Shown here in pieces: positions 9,034 through 17,054 of a stretch of DNA of 64,000 nt. The stretch's first letter is position 1; every line of letters starts with the position of its first letter. Location: the NCBI GenBank assembly GCA_002238825.1, contig MPNC01000002.1, forward strand, positions 177,180 to 241,179, read 5' to 3'. The notes under the pieces were generated by a model that was not told where the DNA came from, searched no databases, and saw only the letters and a program-made list of their open reading frames with translations. A program made the position numbers and the translations under genes. The stretch comes from SAR202 cluster bacterium bin87. Its GTDB lineage: Bacteria; Chloroflexota; Dehalococcoidia; Lucifugimonadales; UBA3495.

Positions 9034-9915
9034 GTGGACATACTGATTGACATATTGACCTACCTTCCCCGCGGGCTGATCTACGTGGCGTTGGGGCTGG
9101 TGGTATTGACCCTGGCGAAACTGGCCCGGGACGTTGTCACTCGCCATCGCATCGAAGAGGAGATCGTAACCAAGGGCAACCTCGCGGTGGCGCTGCGCCT
9201 GTCCGGTTACCTGATGGGCGTCATCCTCGTGTTCCTCGGCGCCGTGTACGAGCCGATGGGTGGAGATGGCTATGTGGGGTTGGGAATCGACCGCGCCTTC
9301 GGCCTGGAAGTGCTGTGGGTTTTCCTGTACTCACTGGCCGGAATCGTCGCGTTGAACCTGATGCGGCTGGTCACGGACCGGTTGGTGCTGTATCGCTTCG
9401 AGCTGGAGCGCGAAATCATCCAGGATCAGAATGCGGGAGCGGCGGCAGCGGAGTTTGGCGTAAACATCGCTTCCGGCCTCGTCATCGCCGGAGCAATTGC
9501 CGGCCAGGGTGGCCCGCTCAACGCCCTGGCGTTCTTCGGCTTGGGCCTGGGCGTCCTGATCCTGTTCGCCCTGTTCTACGAATGGACCACGCCTTTCAAC
9601 ATCCACGACGAAATCGAGCGCGACAACCCGGCGGTGGGCATCGCCCTGGGAGGCAACCTGATCGCCATCGGCCTGGTCACCTTCAAGGCCACCTTCGGGG
9701 ACTTCGTCGGTTGGCAGTCTGGAATTTTGGAGTTTGCCGTCTACTCGGTGGTGGGCTTCGTTCTGTTGTATGTCCTGCGGGTGGCGGTGGACCTGGTGTT
9801 GTTGCCCCACACCCGGGTTTCCCAGCAGGTCGCAGGTGGGCGCAACGTGGGCGTGGCCTTCGTCGAAACTGCGGTGGTGGTCAGTTCCGCCCTGATACTG
9901 CTCATTGTCATCTGA
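9034..9915 (+). CDS. Double DUF350 (YjfL-like) membrane protein
   Basis: A 293-residue integral membrane protein with about eight predicted helices arranged as two copies of the DUF350 unit. Each unit has the block K/RGNxAVAxxLxG: TKGNLAVALRLSGYLMG near residue 50 and ERDNPAVGIALGGNLIAIG near 195, with a third related GGRNVGVAFVETAVV near the end. The GTG at 9034 is chosen because GGAG sits 8 nt upstream. E. coli YjfL is the single-unit homologue, encoded between PspA-like and glutathionylspermidine-synthase-like genes. It converges with the following gene. Confidence 0.8.
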   Translation: MDILIDILTYLPRGLIYVALGLVVLTLAKLARDVVTRHRIEEEIVTKGNLAVALRLSGYLMGVILVFLGAVYEPMGGDGYVGLGIDRAFGLEVLWVFLYSLAGIVALNLMRLVTDRLVLYRFELEREIIQDQNAGAAAAEFGVNIASGLVIAGAIAGQGGPLNALAFFGLGLGVLILFALFYEWTTPFNIHDEIERDNPAVGIALGGNLIAIGLVTFKATFGDFVGWQSGILEFAVYSVVGFVLLYVLRVAVDLVLLPHTRVSQQVAGGRNVGVAFVETAVVVSSALILLIVI

Positions 9916-9964
9916 ATCGGGACGTTGACGATGTCGCCGAGGCAGGCCATTCGGAGCGCCGGGC

Positions 9965-11056
9965 TCAATCCTCGGCATCAGTCTCGGCGGCAGATCGATG
10001 GGTCAGCAGGCGACGCTGAATTTCGGACTGTGCCTGGCTGTCGGCAGCTACTTCGGCCCGAGTTTCCAGCAACGAGTAGCCGTCCTCCATGATGGCCGTG
10101 AGCACCGCGTCCGGAGGCGGCGGCAGGGCGCGGTTCACCACCGGCTCCAACAGCCGGTCAAAACACGCCGGGTCGCCCACCAACTGTTTCCATTGGTCGG
10201 CATAGGGGTCCAGGGTGCCGTCGTAGAGCCGCAACAGGAACACGGCGCGCACTGGATCCAGACCCTCAGCAAGGATAGCTTCAACCCGCAGGTCGGCGCC
10301 ACGCCCGCTGTCGAACTCTGCCTCCTGCGCATCCTCGTTCCAGCGAGCATCCTTGAACAGGTCGAAACTGTCGATCAGCGCCTCCGTCTCCGCCAGCAGA
10401 GCGCCGATCATCTCCCGGCCGGCCGGCGCCAATTCCGATCCAGCGCCGTCTTCGCGAGGTCGCAGGCAACGGCGGCGGTACAGGCCGGACACCACGGGCA
10501 GGCAGGGGTCCGACCGGATGAGGTCGGCAGGCAGCGGCACGGCGCAGCTGTGCTTGTCCACGAAGTAGAGCAACACGCAGGACTGCATCCAGTCCAATAG
10601 CTGGTCTCGATTCGCCGCATACCCCCGCGCCACCGCCCAGTCTACTGGGCGATAAGCGGGAAGAATCGTCAGCGTCAGCTCGGCGTCGTCCCAGGCGCCG
10701 ACCCGGCGACGCAGCCACGGCGCTCGCAGGTGGGCAGACACCGGGTCGTCGAGGTGGGCCGGCCTCCCCCAACCGCGTCCCGAGGTCAGAGAGATCCGGC
10801 AGAGGCCGGCTCGCCACTGTTCCATCAGCGTCAGCAGCTCCGCGTAGCAGGCCGGCAGGTCGGGATTGGACCGCCGGTCCAACCGGGCTACGATTGGAGC
10901 GCGTTCGTCGACATCGGGCGGGAAGAGCCGGCCCAGCAACCGACGCAGCGTGAGGCGGCGGGATTCGCCCGGCAGTTCAATCTGCAGGGCGGTATCCGGC
11001 GGGAACCGGTTTGTCCACACCGATACCGAAAGGCCGGCGGCGTCACCGCCGTTCAT
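9965..11056 (-). CDS. Unknown protein, last gene of the SecA-like operon
   Basis: I do not recognise this 363-residue protein. It looks soluble and mainly helical in the second half, with no signal peptide or membrane span. Visible blocks are LRRLLGRLFPPDVDERAP, CVLLYFVDKHSCAVPLP and VRAVFLLRLYDGTLDPYADQWKQLV. The internal LLYFVDKHSCAVPLP resembles in tone the LLYWVDGEPLLVD strand-turn-strand of the operon's first gene, but no catalytic triad is evident. The ATG at 11056 is chosen because it lies 4 nt after the lipoprotein stop; a longer frame to 11149 overlaps that gene. It is translated last in the TGase-like, SecA-like, lipoprotein, this gene order. Confidence 0.7.
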   Translation of the reverse strand: MNGGDAAGLSVSVWTNRFPPDTALQIELPGESRRLTLRRLLGRLFPPDVDERAPIVARLDRRSNPDLPACYAELLTLMEQWRAGLCRISLTSGRGWGRPAHLDDPVSAHLRAPWLRRRVGAWDDAELTLTILPAYRPVDWAVARGYAANRDQLLDWMQSCVLLYFVDKHSCAVPLPADLIRSDPCLPVVSGLYRRRCLRPREDGAGSELAPAGREMIGALLAETEALIDSFDLFKDARWNEDAQEAEFDSGRGADLRVEAILAEGLDPVRAVFLLRLYDGTLDPYADQWKQLVGDPACFDRLLEPVVNRALPPPPDAVLTAIMEDGYSLLETRAEVAADSQAQSEIQRRLLTHRSAAETDAED

Positions 11057-11060
11057 GGGT

Positions 11061-11936
11061 TCAGGCCAGCCAGGCGGGACGCGTCGCGTCGTCGTCCTCC
11101 AACCGGTCCCGGAAGTCAACCCGGCCCCCGCCGCCGCTGAAACCACCAAAGCCGCCGCTCCGCGATATGGTCGATCCGGCGCCTCCTCCGATCGTGGAAC
11201 TGCGCGAAATGGACGAGCTGCCGCGCGTCAGCGAACTGCTGCTGCGGAAGGCGCCCGACGACCTCTGGGTCTGCTGATAGGTCTGACGCCCCGAACTCAC
11301 GTTGCGTCCCGCGTTCTGGTAGCTGGAACCGGCGTAGGTCTGCTGGCGGGAGGTGTACTGCCGGTTACGATTCAGTTGAGAATCGTAGCGACTGGAACCC
11401 CGGTACGAGGAGCGGTCCCTGCGGATGTCCGTCGCCCGGCCCGGAACGGTCTGGTAATAGTAGGGACCACGGCTCAGGCTGCTTATTATCAGGTAGGTGA
11501 AGAGGAAATCACCGGCGCCGAAGTTGCTATGGTAGTACGAATTGGCGTGGTAGCCCCGCAGTTCGTGCTGATCGTCCTGTTTGACGATGGCAAACAGCTG
11601 GTCGTCCACCGCATCTTCGATCTGATTGTTGGCGTCAAGGTCTTCCCAGCCCTCCAGCGTGAGGCTGTCGCCATCCTGGCGGGCGCGGATCAGAATCAGG
11701 CCGTCGCCTTCGTAAATTTCATTGACCCGGTCTTCGAATTCGGTGGCGCTGCTGGACTCCATGAACGCCTGCTGCACATCGTCCAGGTTAATGCGGCCGG
11801 CGGCGCCGTCGGTAGACGCCCACTGGCTGTAGCTGGCACCGCTGTCGGAAGGTCCGCAGGCGGCCAGCACCGGCGCACCCGCCAATAAACTGCCGGCGGA
11901 CACTGCCACAACGATTCGGCCGATTCGTGGCGCCAT
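11061..11936 (-). CDS. Exported lipoprotein with Gln/Ser/Arg-rich tail (possibly DUF4247-like)
   Basis: A 291-residue lipoprotein: MAPRIGRIVVAVSAGSLLAG then the lipobox LAAC at about residue 26. A folded region (about 30-135) with FEDRVNEIYEGDGLILIRA and FAIVKQDDQHELRGY is followed by a tail of about 150 residues rich in Ser, Gln, Arg, Tyr and finally Gly (GGFGGFSGGGG), with no lysine in the tail. The ATG at 11936 is preceded by AAGGAG with 9-nt spacing, which decides the start. The position and DRV...GxxLIR strand are reminiscent of the DUF4247 lipoproteins that accompany DUF350/DUF4178 elsewhere, but this match is weak. It sits in the operon 45 nt after the SecA-like gene. Confidence 0.72.
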   Translation of the reverse strand: MAPRIGRIVVAVSAGSLLAGAPVLAACGPSDSGASYSQWASTDGAAGRINLDDVQQAFMESSSATEFEDRVNEIYEGDGLILIRARQDGDSLTLEGWEDLDANNQIEDAVDDQLFAIVKQDDQHELRGYHANSYYHSNFGAGDFLFTYLIISSLSRGPYYYQTVPGRATDIRRDRSSYRGSSRYDSQLNRNRQYTSRQQTYAGSSYQNAGRNVSSGRQTYQQTQRSSGAFRSSSSLTRGSSSISRSSTIGGGAGSTISRSGGFGGFSGGGGRVDFRDRLEDDDATRPAWLA

Positions 11937-11981
11937 ATCAGTCAACTCCTTGGTGTTCGACGGGGTATCGGGGGGTGCGAC

Positions 11982-14900
11982 TCAAGATACGAGCTCGGCA
12001 AGCCGCGAGTCCACGGCCAACCGCGAGAGCCGTTCGGGGCTGTCCTCCGGTGCGTCGGTCAATCCGGCGAAGGGAAAATGCAACATCCGGGACAGGAAGC
12101 GATCAGATACTTCCTTCCGGAAAAGACGCCAGGCATCGGCGGCGGCGATTATGTATTCGGCTATCGCGGTCTTCGGCCCATGCGCATCCAATTGAGATGC
12201 GAACGCCATGCTCCTCAGGTCGGCCCGGTGATTTTCCCACAGTTCGTCCCCGGCCTGCAAAAGCAGCAACCGGACCAACTCGCCGAACTGTGCCGCCCCC
12301 AAGCGTTCCCGCCGCTCCGCCAGATGCTGCTCCATGAGCTCGGCCAAGACGCCGGCCAATGCAGTCAGGGGGTGGCCGCGCGCCGGCTCGGCATCCACGC
12401 CATATCGGACGCTCAGCTCCGTCGCCAGGGACGCGAACCGTCGCGCATAATCGTCAGCGGCCAGATTGGGGAAATGCCTGTCAACGAGACCGGCTGCTGC
12501 GGATCGTGCGGCGTCATGCACCCATTGGCCGAGTCGATCCGGTCTGGCAACCAGCGTCTCCTGCCGGGACCGATAGTAAGCGTCGGCGTGGGTGTCCAAC
12601 ACCGCAGCGTATTCCAGCAACAGCGCCCGCGCGCTGGATGCATCCTGCTGGGCTTCCTCCCGCCGGCGCCGCAACTGCCGTTCCAGGTCCGGCCCTTCCC
12701 AGCAAACCCGACCCGCCGAGTCCCGCGACGGACGTCCGTACTCCAGGCCGACCAGCCATCGATCAGATCTGACCAACAAGCTGCGGGTGGAGCCGAACGC
12801 GCCCTGCCGGCCGCTGCGTCCCTGCAGTTGCGACGCAACTCGAGGCGAATCGTTGAACTCGATGATGACGAGGTGAAGGCCCAGTCCAAACTCCAGCGTG
12901 CCAGTCTCCGGGAAGGCCGGCGTCATCGCGCGTGGGTGCACGATCAACCCGTCTCCACCGGCGCGGTGGGCAGACAGTTGGGGGTTGGCCTCAATGGCCT
13001 GGGCGAGCAGGTCGGCTTCTCCCGACGTGTTCGCCCGCACATCCACCGTCCGGCCGTCGGGGCCGGCCATTATCGTCTGTTCCAGCGCAGAGACGAAGCG
13101 ATGCAGGACGTGCTGGTCAAGGCCGGACGGTAAAATCACGTCCGTGCCGCGTCCGGCCATGTTGGTTGCTACGGTGACGGCGCCAGGCTGTCCGGCCTCA
13201 CGAACAGTGTCCGCTTCATCCTGAATGGTGGACGCGTTGAGCAGACGATGGACGATTCCGGCTTCCGTCAATCGTTGGCTGATCATCTCCGACTGGGAGA
13301 CCGTCCGTGTTGCCACCAGCGTTGGTCTTCCCCACTGCTGCCAGTAGCGGGCTTCGTCGACGACGGCGCCCAGCTGGTCGTCGGGATGAGCATACACCCG
13401 GCTGGGCAGGTCCCGACGGCCGAAATGCTCGAGCGCTGGGCGCCGACCATCCGGAACCACCCGCACCTCCAAACCGTACAGACGGCGGAACTCCTCGGCC
13501 GCCACTTGGGCGGTCCCGGTCAGACCGGCGACGCTGCGGTAGCGCTTGACGAAGCCCGGGACGCTGATCTCCCCAAGGTTGCGGTGGTCGGGATGGATTG
13601 GCACCCCTTCCTTGGCTTCCACCGCCGGATGCAATCCGTCCTGATAGTGAGTGTCGGGCCGGGGCCGGCCGGTGTCCCGGTCCACCAGCGCCACCTGGTC
13701 ATCTTCCACCACGTATTCGATGCCACGGCGCAGCAGGAGGTGGGCCCGCAGCAGCTGGTGCACCTGGTTGACCAAGTTGGCCCGCCGAACGGCCCGGCGA
13801 GAGCCTCCACCGACGTCCGCGTCGGCAGCGTTGGCGGAATAGAAGTCACCAAGACCAGTTTCCAGTAAAGCGGCGCCCTCGGGCAACAGGCTTACCGTGC
13901 CTCGCTCCGCATCCACCGCGCAGAGTAAGCCTCTCTCAATCTCAGGGTGGGGCCTGCCGGAGCCGTCCACATCCACCAGGGACAATGCACGGCGACGAAG
14001 GCGGGGATGGGCAGCGGCCAGTCGGCGTGTCGCTTCGTTGTCGGGCTGGGACAGCATTGCACGGGCCAAGAGCATTGCCGACCTGCCGTCGGCGTGGCCA
14101 CCCGCGACACGTCGTTCCAGTTCGTGCCGGCATTCGTCCGCCAACCTGGCCTGCTCCGCCACCAGATTCCGCACCGCCCGGTTCGCCCGAATGATCGTCC
14201 GCCGGCCCAGGATCGGCGCGCCGGCTATGACCAGCGGGGTGACGGCCTCATCCAGAAGCGTCTGGTCCGCTTCGTCGATGATGGCGACGTCCAGCGGCCC
14301 CTGGGTTTGCTCGCTGGTGGACATGACCAGCCGGTCCCGCAGGTAGTCGAAAGCGAACTCGCGTAAGGTGCCATAGACTATCCGGTGGGCGTAGGACTCC
14401 CGCCGCTCCGGTCCGGCCATGTGACCCAGAACCGGTCCCACCGTCAACCCCAACGCGTGATACACCGGCGCCAGCAGCCCGCAGTCCCGGCCAGCCAGGT
14501 AGTCGTTGGCGGTGACTACGTGAACGGTGCGACCCCTCAGGCCGTACAGCGCCGACGGGAAGGCGGCGGCCACGGTCTTCCCCTCGCCCGCAGCCATTTC
14601 CACGATTCGACCGTTGTACAGGTGCAGGCCAGCCAGCAATTGCTGATCGGTGGGGCGAAAGTGCAATCCTGCGGTGTCGCCACCCTCCCGGCGCCGGGCC
14701 GCCCGATAAAACTCTGCCGGAAGGAGCAGGTCACTTCCCGAGTAACGACCCCGGCCGGTGGCGGCCAGCTTCCTGCGGGGCTCTGCGATGCACGGTTCGT
14801 CGCACGAATCCGGCAGGTTGAAGACCTTCCATAACCCCAGGCGGCGGCGCATCGTCTCGTCAACCACCGCGAACGCGCGGACCAGCACGTCCTCCGGTAC

Positions 14901-15086
14901 GGACTCCGAGGATGCAGACCCATCACTCAGACCACTGACGGCCTCTCGTAGTTCTCGGTCTGACCAATCAGCGATCCGGCGCTCGCTCCGGAACGCCCGG
15001 ATGCGGCCCAGCATCCGGTCTTCCCACGAGCGCACGCGCCGCATTCCGTGTACCCGAAGTCGCGACTTCTCCCGACCAACCTTCAT
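11982..15086 (-). CDS. SecA-like preprotein translocase ATPase (paralogue)
   Basis: A 1034-residue SecA homologue. All motor motifs are present: Walker A EMAAGEGKT (about residues 163-171), VVTANDYLAGRD, IVYGTLREFAFDYLRD, the Walker B region AIIDEADQTLLDEAVTPLVI, a preprotein-binding region ending KEGVPIHPDH, then GLTGTAQ, ATNMAGRGTDV and SQLQGRSGRQG. It departs from housekeeping SecA in wording (MAAGEGKT rather than MxTGEGKT) and lacks the C-terminal zinc-binding CxCxGS tail. The ATG overlaps the stop of the upstream gene by ATGA, so translation is coupled. It is more likely an accessory SecA for dedicated substrates than the essential one; the motor-only evidence cannot settle this. Confidence 0.88.
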   Translation of the reverse strand: MKVGREKSRLRVHGMRRVRSWEDRMLGRIRAFRSERRIADWSDRELREAVSGLSDGSASSESVPEDVLVRAFAVVDETMRRRLGLWKVFNLPDSCDEPCIAEPRRKLAATGRGRYSGSDLLLPAEFYRAARRREGGDTAGLHFRPTDQQLLAGLHLYNGRIVEMAAGEGKTVAAAFPSALYGLRGRTVHVVTANDYLAGRDCGLLAPVYHALGLTVGPVLGHMAGPERRESYAHRIVYGTLREFAFDYLRDRLVMSTSEQTQGPLDVAIIDEADQTLLDEAVTPLVIAGAPILGRRTIIRANRAVRNLVAEQARLADECRHELERRVAGGHADGRSAMLLARAMLSQPDNEATRRLAAAHPRLRRRALSLVDVDGSGRPHPEIERGLLCAVDAERGTVSLLPEGAALLETGLGDFYSANAADADVGGGSRRAVRRANLVNQVHQLLRAHLLLRRGIEYVVEDDQVALVDRDTGRPRPDTHYQDGLHPAVEAKEGVPIHPDHRNLGEISVPGFVKRYRSVAGLTGTAQVAAEEFRRLYGLEVRVVPDGRRPALEHFGRRDLPSRVYAHPDDQLGAVVDEARYWQQWGRPTLVATRTVSQSEMISQRLTEAGIVHRLLNASTIQDEADTVREAGQPGAVTVATNMAGRGTDVILPSGLDQHVLHRFVSALEQTIMAGPDGRTVDVRANTSGEADLLAQAIEANPQLSAHRAGGDGLIVHPRAMTPAFPETGTLEFGLGLHLVIIEFNDSPRVASQLQGRSGRQGAFGSTRSLLVRSDRWLVGLEYGRPSRDSAGRVCWEGPDLERQLRRRREEAQQDASSARALLLEYAAVLDTHADAYYRSRQETLVARPDRLGQWVHDAARSAAAGLVDRHFPNLAADDYARRFASLATELSVRYGVDAEPARGHPLTALAGVLAELMEQHLAERRERLGAAQFGELVRLLLLQAGDELWENHRADLRSMAFASQLDAHGPKTAIAEYIIAAADAWRLFRKEVSDRFLSRMLHFPFAGLTDAPEDSPERLSRLAVDSRLAELVS

Positions 15087-16516
15087 GGCGTTTGCCCTGC
15101 ATCTGGGGCCATGGCAGACGGTTTCAGAGCGATCACGGCCAGGCCGGCCTGATGGCCCGGGCCATCCCACCAGTCGTAGCGGGCGATCAGTTTGTCCCGC
15201 GCTGCCAGCACGCGTGCCACAGCCGTGGGATTGTCGGCCACCAGTTCCCGGCCCAGCGGCCCGTCCAGGGTCCAATCCGCACTCAGGTCAGCCCGCAAAC
15301 CGGCTTTTCGACAGAGTTCCTCGTACCGGTGTGTCAAACGCCGGCATTCCCCTTCGCTGCGGTAGGGCAGCGGCATCACGTAGTGCCGATCGGACAGGTA
15401 GAGGCCAAGTTCGTTCTCGAAAACTTGCACCAGGTCGGTGTCGTCCAGCCAACCTTCCAAGGCGAAAAACAGGTTTTGGGGAATGTCCTGGTCGACCCGG
15501 TGGTAGTGGTAGTCTTCCGCCTCCGCCACCATCTGCACCGGCACGCTCGGGCGGTTTCCTTCCGCGTCGTTGGCCAACAGTCGGCTGGCGGCATCACCTC
15601 GGAGAAAGAGGAAGGGAATGTTGCCGTTGGTGGCGTCCACCAACAGAGGCTCGCCATCCACCCAGTACAGCAGGGCAGCGTGTTGCCAGTAGCGCATATG
15701 GCGCTTTGCGAAGCGGAAATCGAAGGTGTTCAGCATTTCCCGCAACCGGCTGGCCGGAAATGGTCCCGGCGCATCGGGGCCGCCCAGCAGGTATTCCGCC
15801 TCCAGTTCGTAATGGTCGGTGAGGAACTTCAACGCCTGTACCTTCTCGGTGCAGATTCCACCGGCGCCCGCCGCAATGTTGCGCACTGTCTCGTCGCCGG
15901 TCCTGAACCGCAAGCCATCATCCGAGAAACGGGAATAGCTCTCGAAATCGCTGTTCCAGATGTGCAATGCCAACGCGTGGATCAACTTTCGTTGCCGGCA
16001 GGGCGTATCCGCGCGCAACACCAGGTCGGCTTTCCTCGGACCGTAGGCCGCAGCCACCGCGTTGCGGACGAAGTGTTCGTAGCAATGGGAGTCGTGGTTC
16101 CAGCGGCGAAGGTGAAAACCGGTCCAGTTACGATCGTAACCAGCGTCGGTGCGGTCCACCGCCACATCGATCAATTGCAGCTGCGTGTCGCCGGCTGCCG
16201 CCGACTGAATTGATGCCGGCTGGGTCAGGCAAGCTGGTCGGTCCTCCTGGAGAAACTTCACGCCCGCGAAAACATCCGTCAGCCGGCCGGTGTCGTCGGA
16301 ACGGTACACCAGATCCTGCAGGTTTCGCATGGCCAGCAGGCCGTCGGTCGTAATGGCGCCGGTGCGAATCAACTGGTCGTCGTTGGGCACGTTCTTCAGG
16401 TACCGTTCCAGCAGGCAGCCCAACGGCGCCTCCTGGTCGGCGGGGTCGTCCAACCGCAGGGCAGCGGTTCGGCCGGAAACCGTATCTGTAATCCGCAGGA
16501 TCAGGGATGGCGGCAT
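15083..16516 (-). CDS. Transglutaminase-like fold protein, first gene of the SecA-like operon
   Basis: A 477-residue protein without signal peptide. I did not recognise a named family, but a transglutaminase-like catalytic layout is visible: Cys222 in GAGGICTEKVQALKFL, His279 in YWQHAALLYWVDG and Asp294 in PLLVDATNG. His and Asp are 15 apart and followed by A-T, the HAW...DPT geometry of the papain-like transglutaminase core. The N-terminal half (1-200) is unassigned. The ATG at 16516 is preferred because the sequence before it is not protein-like; a longer frame starts at 16588. ATGA overlap couples it to the SecA-like gene. Activity could be protein crosslinking, amine incorporation or proteolysis. 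Confidence 0.72.
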   Translation of the reverse strand: MPPSLILRITDTVSGRTAALRLDDPADQEAPLGCLLERYLKNVPNDDQLIRTGAITTDGLLAMRNLQDLVYRSDDTGRLTDVFAGVKFLQEDRPACLTQPASIQSAAAGDTQLQLIDVAVDRTDAGYDRNWTGFHLRRWNHDSHCYEHFVRNAVAAAYGPRKADLVLRADTPCRQRKLIHALALHIWNSDFESYSRFSDDGLRFRTGDETVRNIAAGAGGICTEKVQALKFLTDHYELEAEYLLGGPDAPGPFPASRLREMLNTFDFRFAKRHMRYWQHAALLYWVDGEPLLVDATNGNIPFLFLRGDAASRLLANDAEGNRPSVPVQMVAEAEDYHYHRVDQDIPQNLFFALEGWLDDTDLVQVFENELGLYLSDRHYVMPLPYRSEGECRRLTHRYEELCRKAGLRADLSADWTLDGPLGRELVADNPTAVARVLAARDKLIARYDWWDGPGHQAGLAVIALKPSAMAPDAGQTP

Positions 16517-17012
16517 GGCAACGGGGAGAACATCCCCACCATCTTCGAAATGTGTCGTCAGACAATAGTGAAATGCACCATACCACACTGCACGAATAGC
16601 GGGTTGGCGCGCTTTTGGCTGCGAGCACCGCGTATCGTCAGGGCTCGCGCATGTTTGTTTCCCGTACTATCCGCGGGCAGTCGGGCCAGGACAACGAAAG
16701 TGAATGCGGAATGGTTCAGATAAACACGCAGGGGGATCGTGCACCCATCATCCAACGTGCGAAAGGCGAACTCAAAGGATCCCTGTCAATTTCCAGGGAC
16801 TGGCTTGTTGAAACAGCCGCCGCGATTGCGGCGATATCAGCACCGGCCGGTGGACTCACGGGCAAATGTCCATGCTGATCCCGGGAACCGTGATCCGCGA
16901 TCCGCCTTCATCGGGCTAGTTGTTGTCCTGAAAATGATGACGCGGTGTCAATCCTCTCCATGACGGCGATCATGATCAAATGAGCGGTTATGCGGCGATG
17001 CTCTGTTCCACA
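16517..17012. other. Intergenic region between divergent operons
   Basis: About 500 nt separating the leftward TGase-like/SecA-like operon from the rightward glutamine-synthetase-like gene. A rightward ORF of 87 codons at 16615-16878 has no recognisable domain and no good ribosome binding site; I do not call it. Promoters for both sides are expected here. Confidence 0.4.
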
Positions 17013-17036
17013 TTTTGGGATAATGGTCGCCCAAAA
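17013..17036 (+). promoter_or_regulatory. Extended -10 promoter inside a perfect inverted repeat, upstream of the GS-like gene
   Basis: TTTTGGG at 17013-17019 and CCCAAAA at 17030-17036 form a perfect 7-bp dyad with a 10-nt centre. The centre holds an extended -10 element, TGG followed by GATAAT (GATAAT at 17019-17024). The dyad therefore covers the expected polymerase contact and start point, as an operator would. The gene starts 18 nt after the right arm. Confidence 0.5.
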
Positions 17037-17054
17037 CGTTAAGGCAGTGCAAAT

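Noticed and set aside
16615-16878. Rightward 87-codon ORF between the TGase-like and GS-like genes
   Set aside because: No domain and no ribosome binding site; left as intergenic.
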